Shown: in pieces, positions 37,900-46,992 of the stretch
How positions within the stretch are numbered: position 1 is the first letter of the stretch
Layout: the number at the start of each line of letters is the position of its first letter
Origin: Deroplatys truncata
Taxonomy: Eukaryota > Arthropoda > Insecta > Mantodea > Mantidae
Assembly (NCBI GenBank): GCA_030765065.1
Contig: CM060983.1
Span: forward strand, 229,109,528-229,173,527
Direction: 5' to 3'
DNA length: 64,000 nt
Translations under genes and position numbers: made by a program
Notes under the pieces: generated by a model
Told to the model about the DNA's origin: nothing
The model's input: the letters and a program-made list of their open reading frames with translations, nothing else
Databases searched by the model: none

Positions 37900-39210
37900 G
37901 CACAGTTGGTAACATTACACAAAGTATGTACAGGCAACTCTGCAGTTTTATGAGAGATTGCGAAGTCATGTTTTGCAGCAAATGGTGAAGATTCTTCTCA
38001 GAGCCATCAGCACAGCAAAATCCTCAAGCTACTAGAGGAATCACAGGTAACACAGATATGATGAAATGGTTCAAGATTTTGTTACATAGGTACATTGAAA
38101 GGCTAACAGCATTTTTCAAAATTGCAGAGGTTCCCAATACAGAAAAAGTGTGATGTTTCATGTCACATATTCAACTAAAACAATCTTCTCTATCCAGAAG
38201 AATATAGCAATAATACGTTCAGCAAACTTAAGCAGTCTTAGATCAAAAAATATTTGAGGAAGTTGATATAAGTCTGGATATAGCTTTGTCTATTGAGAAA
38301 GTCACATCAGAAGCAAGCAAAATAGTGCATACCGCATCGGCAAGCACTGCTGGTAATATGCTAAACAAGAACTGCAAAAATTATTGGGAGCTAGCATAAA
38401 AAAGAAAAAAAATATGCCTTCGAAAACATTTTAGTGCTTGAGATGTGCAAAAACTTGCAGGTAAGGATGTAGAATCTAATTCTGATGAAGGCTCGCTGTC
38501 ATTCACGATTGTTATGTTTCTCTAAATGGCATTACAGTACTGGCCAAAACATCTTCAAAAGAATACAAGTCTAGGAACCAATGAACTTATGCCTTCATTC
38601 ACAACATTTAGGAGCTACAGTAAACATTTTATAAATCCTTGTGGCATAGGTAATCTAAAAGTTTCATACAGTTCATCAAAAGTTCCATACACTACTGCTG
38701 TATGTAGTTGAGGTGCAAGATTATTCCATCTAATAATCAATAAATTAAATATCCTTAATATACAGAGCATAAATAAGATATTTTCCAGTGATTCAGAAAT
38801 AAATGAGTTGCTACATAAATATGAAAGCTTGTTTTTCAAAAGTGTCAAGGATTTATTTTACAATGTTGACTCGAAGGAAAATGTTCAAGCGAGCTAGACC
38901 CATGCTACTCTCAGGAGTGGAAAATGAGTTAGAGGGAAGGAGCACCATATTCACGGTGGGCAACACTCATAGTACCTGCTGGAAAACCCAATGGTGATGT
39001 TCACATATGTGCAGACTACAGCCCTCAACAACTGAATATCCCTCAGTAGGTACCCATTTCCAGAATTTAACAAAGTGTCTGTAAACCAGGGCAGGAATCC
39101 TTAAACTTGGATATCAAGACTGCATATAGAGGACTACTCCATGTTCATCGCCTTGCATCTGCCCCCGGTTCGGTGGAAGAATATCCAAGTCAGAGTTTCC
39201 ACAGCAGTGC
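37900..39210 (+). pseudogene. LTR-retrotransposon remnant (gag-like knuckle, RT start)
   Basis: The clearest part is 38870-39170. It can be read, with frameshifts, as the start of a Ty3/gypsy-type reverse transcriptase: [18 protein letters not shown], then [16 protein letters not shown] (matching the …NGDVRICADY… block) and [19 protein letters not shown]. Upstream at about 38435-38465 a CLRCAKTCR motif may be the remains of a gag zinc knuckle. The remainder is too decayed to assign. The element differs from the gypsy remnant at 920-3015. Confidence 0.5.
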
Positions 39211-39473
39211 CTCTTAAACATTTACGTAGTGTTCTTTTTTGTATTTTCTGCTAATTTTAATAGTGTTATTGTTTGGGATTAAATTACTTTATACTTTCAA
39301 CTCGTTATTTGTAATTTTTTTGTTACACCCCTGACCTGTAATTCTGTTAAGTTCTTTATTATATCCATTACCAGTGTCTGCCATACCCTTGAACAGCTTT
39401 CAGTTTCCCTGTCCCATGCATATATTTACAACTTTGGTTATTATTTCACCAAGCAAATGTGATCCTTTTCTAT

Positions 39474-40409
39474 TTAACCATCCCTACCTAAACAATTTGC
39501 ATCAATGTATGTATTTGTTTCTACATAAACTGCTCTCAAAGCTTTACAAGCCCATCTGATGTCTTCGTTTGTGTCTTGTATAGATTTATAACTAAAGTCC
39601 CTCCTTGCAATAATACTGTTTACTGCAACTGCCCCAGGGAAGCACTTTTTTGCACTACTTATTGTATTGTAAACTTGGCCCATTACCTCGTTTGGTCCTT
39701 CTGTTCTTCTCAAGTCATTTGTACCCACAAGCAGCACCACTGTTTTCACTGCACTGTCTCGCTTTTCATTTTCTAAAATTTTCGGCAGATATTCTGCCTT
39801 CACACCTCTGAGAACGTTTATTTTTATATTTTCACCTTTTAAGCTTACGTTTTTTAGCATCAAGTCACCATACACTACCACACGTTCTGTATCTTCTTGC
39901 TTGCTCTTGTTTTTTCGTATTCTGCTCCGGTTTCCTAAGGTTTGGATTCCTCCACTCGTACTTTGCTTTCCTTTGAATGGTTTCGTCATCTTTATTTTTT
40001 ATTATTTTGTCTGTATCCTCTTCTCGTAGCACCTTGAATTTATTTGAGGTTATGATACTTGCTGTTTTCCATTTCTTTGTCTTCCAACTATCCGTATTTT
40101 CATTGCTCGGGAAATGTATCTGCATTTTAGTTTCTCGTTATCTGCTTTCAGTGTTTTTATCTCCTGTGCATTTTTAGGTCCTTGTTTAATAGCTCTATCA
40201 CTTTCTGCAGCGATGCTATGGTTTCTTCTTCAGCGTGCTCCCTGTGCTTTCATAGATTTATTGTTTTTTGAGTCTTCATTTCTTCCATTTTCTACATAAT
40301 TCTTGCTTATTTCCGCACCTTCATTTGCCGATTTAACTGTAATATTTCCATTTAATTCACCTAATTTCACCGCTTTACCTCTAGTAATCACACTGCACGC
40401 CGCCGCCAT
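39474..40409 (-). pseudogene. LINE ORF1 with SGNH/GDSL-esterase-like domain, frameshifted
   Basis: The minus-strand reading starts at an ATG at 40409 (MAAACSVITRGKAVKLGELN), continues with a hydrophilic coiled-coil-like stretch (about 40300-40130) and, after frame changes, a long open segment of 171 codons (39989-39474). That segment contains VVVYGDLMLKNVSLKG, VVLLVGTNDLRRTEGPNEV and FPGAVAVNSIIARRDF. The order matches the SGNH-hydrolase domain carried in ORF1 of CR1-group LINEs: GDS block, then GTND block. Here the GDS serine position reads Leu (YGDLML), so the nucleophile appears lost. The C-terminal D…H block lies beyond the truncation at 39474. No RT of this element follows. Confidence 0.7.
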
Positions 40410-40439
40410 CTTTTATCTACCTCCATTTTACCAATCACT

Positions 40440-41040
40440 GAGATCCTTGCAGTGTTGATGTAATTTAACATGAACTATTCAGTTTTACAAGCCCATCACC
40501 AAGGAAAACTCAAGAACTTTACAAACCTGACTGGACAATAAGGCCAAGTGTCTTGTAGTAGTGGCATATTAGGAGCAAAGTCACATGATTCGGTAGTGCA
40601 TTCTCATTGGCTGATGCGAATCATCTGTGACTTGGCTGGTTTTGAAACTCATTCATACAGACCCTTAGCATTCATGGTACTTTTGACATTACTGGAAGTA
40701 TGTCGGAACATGTGAGCCCCCTTCAAATTGGGTTGGACTCGGTGGGGTTGTGAGATGCCTCAATGTCCTCCAGCACCTATCTGGAGAGCTGGTAGAAGAT
40801 GGCTACACACTGTCACCCCCACAGGTTTTTTGGTAGTCTTCCCCAATGGGGTTGATGTGTGTAAGTGGCTTATCCACTTCTGTCCCTGCAGATATTGACT
40901 TAATGGAAGAAACCCACAGCCTTTCCTGTGTGGCTGGAGCTCTGGGTAGGCCTCCTGACTATATTCCTCTAACCCACATAGAATGTACAGCAGCCTAATA
41001 CTCAAAATGCAAAAAAGGTGAACTTGGTTGCCTTTGAAAC
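40440..41040. other. Unassigned GC-richer segment
   Basis: The stretch 40680-41000 is clearly less AT-rich than its surroundings and has a minus-strand open frame of 81 codons, but it shows no recognisable motif. It may be an unrecognised transposon piece. Confidence 0.35.
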
Positions 41041-41049
41041 TAGATGCCT

Positions 41050-41960
41050 CACTTATATAAAACCAGTAATTACATTCAGCAGCAAAGTTTTAATAACAGC
41101 CAATCTCAAAAAGACAAAACAACTAGAAAATCAATTACAGGAACAATAAAATCCACTCCAATATTTGCAATTCACATATTGGTTCACCAATCACCTATTC
41201 AATTTGACATTGAAAAAAATGCTATTGCTCAGTATGAAAAATTAATTAAGTTCCGTAAAATAATTGGGACAACAAACATTTTGAAGTTAATTTCAAAACT
41301 CGAGATAGCTTTCTCTCTAAAATTAAAGAAATTAAGAAAAAATTCAATCTTCCAGCAGGTAAAGAACATTTATTTATACAGTTAATGTTACAGAAACCAT
41401 AGAAATAGAATACTACTTGGATCTAATTGAAAACATAATGAAGGGCAATTCTCCAAAAGATGTAATGGCTGGGTTTAGAAACTATTGATACTAAATATCA
41501 TATCTTTACTGGTAGTTCGCAAATGCCCAAACAAATTGGACATGGTGCTATATGTCAACTGTTTTCATTTTATAAATCTTTGCATTATAGTGCTTCAAAT
41601 GTTGTCAGAGAAATTTAAGCTATTCAAAATCTATTATAGCACATTTCCCAATTTCAACAAGCAGTTATACTCTGTGATTCCAGAGCAGTATTTTTCTATG
41701 ACAAAAACTTCTCACCTAAAAGCACAACAATCACAGATTGCTGCTAAATCACTTCACTAAACTCAAGAAGAGAATAATCATCAAATTGTGGGCCACTTGG
41801 ATTGGCTCATCAGCTTGCTAAGAAGGGAAGCGAAGATATCATTCTTCACAATTAAAAGATAACTCTAAATTCCAATGTATAACTTTTAATCATTTTCAAA
41901 AAATAAAAAGGGGGAGTGCCTCAATGAAAAATGCTCACTAACTCCCAAATATCCATGGAA
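41050..41960 (+). pseudogene. LINE C-terminal part with RNase H domain, broken
   Basis: The first part reads LITGTIKSTPIFA, QFDIEKNAIAQYEKLI (about 41140-41245), the region after RT in R1/I/Outcast-type LINEs. It is followed by an RNase H domain: ETIDTKYHIFTGSSQMPKQ (about 41480-41535), ILCDSRAVFFYDKN (about 41665-41710) and LGLAHQLAKKGSEDIILHN (about 41800-41850), matching the terminal …HCGLxGNExADxLAKxGS… block. There are several frameshifts. RT itself is absent. Confidence 0.65.
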
Positions 41961-41984
41961 GAATGCAGTGGCATTTTCCTGAAT

Positions 41985-42244
41985 GATCATAGGATATGAT
42001 TGTCGAAACAATTGCTAAAGATCAGAATTTTTGCTTCTTTAATTTGTCCATTGTGCAAGCTTCAAGAGGAGATGGACCAGTATCATCTTCAACATCTACT
42101 CCATTTGGAAAATACTGGAGGGCAACAGTTAATGTTTTTATTGCCAAACACAAGGCATTAGATAATAACTTTTCCTTCAAGAAGAAGTGTAAAAGAAATT
42201 ACAGAGGGTTGTTCACAATCTATGAGTCCCTTACCTTATGAAAC
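41985..42244 (+). other. Unrecognised open frame, 81 codons
   Basis: Open frame from 41996 (MIVETIAKDQNFCFFNLSIV…) to the stop at 42241. No motif, splice context or homologue is recognised. It lies between a LINE remnant and a transposase remnant and may be chance or a decayed element. Confidence 0.2.
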
Positions 42245-42329
42245 ACCACGTCTCCACCAGCAGTGATCTTCTATCTGGCAGGCTTTAGCTTGAGCTATCA
42301 ATCTGCAGCACAGCTTCCACTGGAGCAAA

Positions 42330-43210
42330 CTGCTACAAAATACAGGGATATCCAGTTTATTCCATTCTTCCAGAGACCAGCCATCTGCTTCCAAGGGCTC
42401 TTTTCAGTAACTCAAATGCACAAAACTCCATCAGAGATGCATCAGTTGACTCAACATGCATGTCGCTGAAAGGTTTGGAATGTGTTCCCATTTCTCTCTC
42501 TATGTTCTCCAAAAATTTGTAGGTTAAAGCTGACGTATGGCTTGAAACCTTATCCTGATGCAACCAGACTTTATTTACATCTGCACCAGAGAGAGCAGGG
42601 ATTACTGTATGGAAAACTGGTATTAGGACATTAGTCTGATAATGTGCCGAGTTAATTTTCACATTTTTATGTACACGACGAATGGTTAATTTGCCATTGT
42701 AACTGTACCTTCTTATCACCATGAAACCACTGGGGAAAGTTTCATTAGTTTTCTTATACCAACTTTCAAATGTTTTCTCCCCTTGCTTGGTAATATATAG
42801 CCCAGGGTTTGTTGTAGTCAGTTTGATAAAGGCATGCCTCATCTAAAAAGACAACAAACATTCACTTTTCACCAGCTAGGTATCGTTCATACAGCTTTCT
42901 GCTGTTAGTGGCATGTTCTGTAATGTGTTTAAGCAACAGCGTATGTCCCTGGCTCTTATGGCACTTTTCTAGATTCAAATCCTGGTTGATTATGGTGTTC
43001 ACCATAGTAACAGAGATTCCTAATTACAGTGCAATGGCCCTCTGAGTTGCAGGATTTGGTCCAAAGGCATGGGCCTTCACCTTCTAAATTATCTTCGGGG
43101 TGCAACTGTGGCCGGTCGTGGATTTCCCTGTTTCTTGCCCTTTGGAATAAGTCCTAATGTGACCTTACCTTTTCTGTTGAGTGAACATGAGATCACTTTC
43201 TTGGATATGG
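42330..43210 (-). pseudogene. Tc1/mariner-superfamily DDE transposase remnant
   Basis: The minus strand starts with an HTH region (NPATQRAIAL…LGISVTMVNTIINQ, about 43060-42980) and LEKCHKSQGHTLLLKHI (about 42960-42910). The catalytic core follows: FLDEACLYQTDYNKPW (about 42850; first Asp), then a 161-codon open frame with GFMVIRRYSYNGKLTIRRV, VWLHQDKVSSHTS (second Asp, about 42560) and STDASLMEFCAFELLKRALG (third acidic position, about 42430). It differs from the other mariners in the window. Frameshifts and stops make it inactive. No terminal repeats were found. Confidence 0.75.
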
Positions 43211-43344
43211 TAAAACTACGCTTCTTACACTGCTTAATAATCTTATAATACAAGTATTTTGCATCAGAAAGGATAATAATGTACCCTTATCTGAATGGTT
43301 CTATTTTTGACGTCATTTGATGCAGCAAGAACAAGAGCACACGC

Positions 43345-43561
43345 AGTGATACACTCATACTGCTGAACTTTCATTCAGTTCCACGGAGCTATTGTGCTCG
43401 TCTGATATTGTTACTATAGATTGTGAACAACCCTCCAAAGGAGAAGGAATAAGAACATTTTTTAACACTGTATGTTGCCAGAGTGAAGAATTTTCACTCA
43501 CAGACAAAAACAAAGTATCTACTGTTTCAATGCAAGACATCTATGAGAATAAAATTTTGTA
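43345..43561 (+). other. Short unassigned open frame
   Basis: A plus-strand frame of about 70 codons without ATG at its start (TAELSFSSTELLCSSDIVTI … VSMQDIYENKIL, stop about 43559). Its composition looks protein-like, with Cys and Ser-rich acidic stretches, but no family is recognised. It could be part of a transposon or a foreign exon. Confidence 0.25.
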
Positions 43562-44100
43562 AGCTATTAGATGGTGCATTTATTAGACTACCTATGTGAA
43601 AAGTGGCAAGCCTTAGTAAACGTTTTTCTTTAGAGTTTATTTGGTATATAAACTAAAAAACTATTTAATTTGCTTATTATTGAATAATTACAAATAACAA
43701 AAGCCTATAAGCATAATTTTTGACCAACTCTGTTATTTATAAAGTTTTGACATGTCATATTTAATGAGTTACACCAGTTTTGTATTCCTATCTGGATAAT
43801 CAAATAAGCTGTTAAATTATGTAGTTTTCTGGCCACACTGGGAAAAAATGTAAGCAGCAAAGGCATTAGGTATAATGTTGTTTCCTCTAGACTGCTGGCC
43901 CAGATCCCAGTTGGATTAGCTTTTTGCTGAAATTCTTGTTCATGTTTTTCTTAGTCCCTAGAATAAGTATCATGTAGCTTTAATGTTTTACATCCCTGAG
44001 CTCATTCATTATCTGATATAAATTAGTTAGTTTGGTACAATGTACATTCACTATTGAACACATCAAGCTATAAACATAAACAATAATAGGTTTTTACATG
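43562..44100. other. AT-rich spacer, nothing recognised
   Basis: No coding or RNA feature is seen. Confidence 0.4.
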
Positions 44101-44114
44101 CTAAATACTATGGT

Positions 44115-44410
44115 TCATGATATACGTTTGTGTTCAAGGTAATCATTGATAGAATAAAAGGAGTGGTTAACTAGATGTGCCTTGAGACTGGATTTCAGCT
44201 GGTTTACATTTTTAATTGCCTTCATATTACTTGGTAAATTATTATAAAGTTTAATGCCAGAGTATAAGATACTTTTTTGGTAGAGTGAGGTGTTGCAGCT
44301 GGTCACATGTATTTGTGTATTGTGTTCATGCACCATATTATTAGTTACGAATAGTGAATCAGAAGCATTAATGTTCTTGACTATAAGCAGAATGACTCCA
44401 TATATGTAAA
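44115..44410 (-). pseudogene. LINE ORF2 C-terminal fragment
   Basis: The minus-strand frame reads HIYGVILLIVKNINAS…, HEHNTQIHVTSCNTSLYQKS, GIKLYNNLPSNMKAIKNVNQ and HSFYSINDYLEH. This is the typical C-terminus of CR1/Jockey-type LINE proteins (HNTR…GIKLYNxLP…FYSxxEYL). It resembles, but is not the same family as, the C-termini at 33370-33490 and 57060-57175. RT proper is absent. Confidence 0.7.
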
Positions 44411-44548
44411 TATGCTAAAACTTGAAAAGAAACAGAGACAGTGCCAGAGTGTGGTCAAAAACAGTTGAATAAAAGATTAAAAGATTAAAATTTGGAAAAG
44501 CTTTCCACAAGAAAAATTTACATGCTAAATAAACAATTGTTTGTGCTC

Positions 44549-44820
44549 AAGACGTTCTCAGACTTCAAGCCAGGTAAGGTGATGTTGATACATCTCTCCC
44601 ATCTTCAGAATGCTGAATGACTGATTGGGTGAAATAGCCAAGACGTTCTCAGACTTCAAGCCAGGTAAGGTGATGTTGATACATCTCTCCCATCTTCAGA
44701 ATGCTGAATGACTGATTGGGTGAAATAGCCAAGACGTTCTCAGGCTTCAACCAGATAAGGTGATGTTGATACATCTCTCCCATCTTCAGAATGCTGAATG
44801 ACTGATTGGGTGAAATAGCC
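44549..44820 (-). repeat. Three 91-bp tandem units
   Basis: Units start at 44549, 44640 and 44731 (aagacgttctcagacttcaa…tgaaatagcc). The first two are 91 bp and practically identical; the third has one base less. Read on the minus strand each contains CTGAAGA followed by GGGAGAGATG and then TATCAACATC. Compared with the inverted copy at 45122-45235, each unit lacks the same 21 bp, which include GAAAC. Confidence 0.95.
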
Positions 44821-45240
44821 TGTATACATACTGTCCTGCATGGTGGCAGCTAGCACGGACCTCATGAGGGAATCTGCTGGGTTCGTTGGGCAGACCTCAT
44901 AGACAACTCACCTACTCTGGCTGCTGCTTATGTTGTCTATTTTTGTGTTTTCTGAGCCGTTCACTTTCAATTTTGACGGCTGGTTTCCATGCAGGACTGA
45001 ACTGTAGCTCAGTGTCCTGGTTCAGTGTGCCCCTCTCAGAGGGTAAGGCCAATGCCCAGTAGCTGTCACATTTTGCCAAAGGTCTGTGACCACGAGGTCC
45101 ATGCGTCAGACAGTTATATACAGGCTATTTCACCTGATAAGTCATTCAGCATCCTAAAGATGGGAGAGATGCATGCTCCCGAAACGTTGATATATCAACA
45201 TCACCTCGCTTGGCTTGAAGCCCTAGGATGTCTACAGTAT
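44549..45240. mobile_element. Foldback-like element with hammerhead-like motif
   Basis: The left arm (44549-44830, a tripled 91-bp unit) and the right arm (45112-45240) are inverted copies around a central 280 bp. The right arm, plus strand, reads CTAAAGA (45154-45160), GGGAG…CTCCC hairpin (45162-45180), GAAAC (45181) and the palindrome GTTGATATATCAAC (45186-45199). This is close to the core order of a type I hammerhead ribozyme (CTGANGA, helix II, GAAA, helix III) such as those of Penelope-like elements, with one core base changed (CTGA to CTAA). No protein-coding part is present. Confidence 0.6.
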
Positions 45241-45820
45241 GTTCGTATCGCCAGGAAAGTTTCAGCTCTTATTTCAATTGTTTGTGGTTTATATTTTTCT
45301 TTGTCCCATAACTTTACTGAGTTTAAATATGCAATTATTTAATCAATTATTACATATGCATTTTATGATATTTCAGAAAAATGGGAATCATAATTGATTT
45401 CTTAAACAGTACCTATTTAAAAATATACAATGCAAAAAGGGAAAGACAGAAAGAAAAGGAATGATAAAGAAGACAGTCTTTAGCACTTAACAAGATAATG
45501 CAAGCATATTTCACACAAAAGAGGATAAAACAATAGCACGGAATCAGATTTCTTATGCTACATTTAATGAGATGATAGTCTCTTGTAAAAATGCTCAATG
45601 TGTGTTCCTTTCATGACCTCCAATCAAAATCTGTATTTCTACTGTTTATATATACTGCTCTGATCATGCTTAAATTTTGCTGCTTTATTCTTTTATTTTT
45701 GGGGTCCAAAATTTGTAAACTTTTCCCCTCTGTAAGATAACTTGTTTGTAAAATATAACAATGACAGCAAAAATGTCAACATTTTATCCTATAAATGTAA
45801 TGTGAAGTTAAATTACTTAC
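45241..45820. other. Intron sequence just inside the donor of exon 45821-45985
   Basis: AT-rich, no feature recognised except the donor GTAAGT at 45820-45815 on the minus strand. Confidence 0.5.
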
Positions 45821-45985
45821 AGCCCACCTGTATTATGAGCTACAAAAAGTTCCTTGGAATCCGGTTGAAATTTGACAAAAGCAGACGTAAAGCTAGCAGC
45901 AGCAGAGTATGTGAATGAAGATTCAAAGGAAGTGCTGTTGAACTTTTTCTCCAAATCTGGGAGATCGCTCACCATGTTCAACCAT
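45821..45985 (-). CDS. Phospholipase B-like protein (PLBD2/lamina ancestor family), internal coding exon containing the expected nucleophile region
   Basis: An open exon of 165 bp. The acceptor reads TTGTTACAG just upstream on the minus strand and the donor is GCT|GTAAGT. One leading base completes a codon, 54 codons follow (WLNMVSDLPDLEKKF…) and two bases (CT) pair with the next exon. The end reads FTSAFVKFQPDSKELFVAHN then TGG, which aligns without gaps to the family block around the autocatalytic cleavage site. At the position where family members have the N-terminal nucleophile Cys (CSA…), this exon has Thr (TSA…; codon 45886-45888), and the usual Trp after HNT is Gly. Joined to 6698-6956, spacing to YQSMLR is conserved. 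The gene must have further exons on both sides; none was found between 45986 and 64000. It could be a diverged paralogue. Confidence 0.78.
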
Positions 45986-46310
45986 CTGTAACAAATATTA
46001 AACTAAAGCTGAGTATTTAATTGTTTAATTTGTTAGGTTAGAATGTCCCAACAAGTATTCTAGAAAGGGAATGTCTTTACAACGGCAACTACTACAAATT
46101 AATCTTTAACAATCTCTGTGCATACACAAGTGTACTTAAATGATGGCAAAAGTGTAGCATTAAAATTGGACTATTGTTCTTTAATGCACTTTATGACAAG
46201 ATTGAAAGATGATGAAATAGTGAAAATAACCATTTAAATTAGAGAAGAAATTCATTTATACAGCACAAAATTACAGTATGTTAATTCTAAACTGTCTGAA
46301 GTTATAAATA
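45986..46310. other. Intron sequence, nothing recognised
   Basis: AT-rich flank upstream (gene sense) of the exon 45821-45985. Confidence 0.45.
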
Positions 46311-46911
46311 AGATGGTAAGTCAATAATAAGTTCCCAACATTAGTGTATGTATTTTGCCAACAGATAGCAGCATATGTATGCTTGTCGTAGTAGGTGCAT
46401 GGTCAGTCAGAAGAAGACAGGTGTGTTGCAGGAGAGAGAAGAACAGCATGCAATTTTGCATTTTTTTGTGGACAAAAGGACATCCATGGAAGAAATGCTC
46501 CCGTGTATGGTTTATCGTGGAAAGCTGGTTCAACTGTGTTTAGAAGTTTGACATGGAAAGACGAAGCATCCTGATCGTCCTACGGAGGTATCAGCTGAAA
46601 CTACACATTCACAATGACATAGCGCGTGCTATAGGTTATTCACATGCAACTGTTTACATCATTCATGAGCAGCTTCTTGCAAAGTTTGTGTATGGTGCGA
46701 AACATCCCACACTCCCCAAAAAAATGTTCAAGACCATTCCATCAGCCCGCAATGATTTGCTCATTGTGTTTTGGGACATGCAAGGCTTTATACTTTTGAC
46801 ACCTCCGTGGGACGACCAGAACACTTCTGATTTGATGTTTTGCCTTCCTGTGTTAAGCTTCTGAATCCAATTGAACACAGCTTTGTATGATAAACAGTTC
46901 TCACTATACAC
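46311..46911. mobile_element. Palindromic mariner-type element, left part (interrupted by LINE)
   Basis: The left terminus (gtaagtcaataataag, from about 46311) is homologous, inverted, to the right terminus at 51656. The plus strand encodes a mariner N-terminus: FLWTKGH (about 46470), RPTEVSAETT, then AIGYSHATVYIIHEQL (HTH, about 46630-46675), and after a deletion SARNDLLIVFWDMQGFILL (about 46745-46800). From about 46911 down to about 46800 the minus strand instead encodes the second HTH of another copy, VYSENCLSYKAVFNWIQKL followed by NTGRQNIKSE, which continues into 51438-51656. Two 5' halves of a mariner are thus joined head to head. Confidence 0.75.
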
Positions 46912-46992
46912 CAGTGCTAGGCCAGCAGCGAGAGAGGATGGTTGTGTTGGGAAGGAGCTCGTGATTTTGAAGCAAGAAGCAGCTAAGTAACA

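Larger units (their letters stand above)
6957..45820 (-). other. 38.9-kb intron of the PLBD-like gene
   Basis: The interval between the donor GTAAGT (starting 45820 on the minus strand) and the acceptor ending at 6957. The flanking exons join in frame and give a continuous family block, so no exon need be missing between them. The intron contains both satellite arrays and at least a dozen transposon remnants. Confidence 0.8.

Noticed and set aside
40760..41005. Minus-strand open frame of 81 codons in a GC-richer patch
   Set aside because: No motif, no splice context and no repeat partner in the window.
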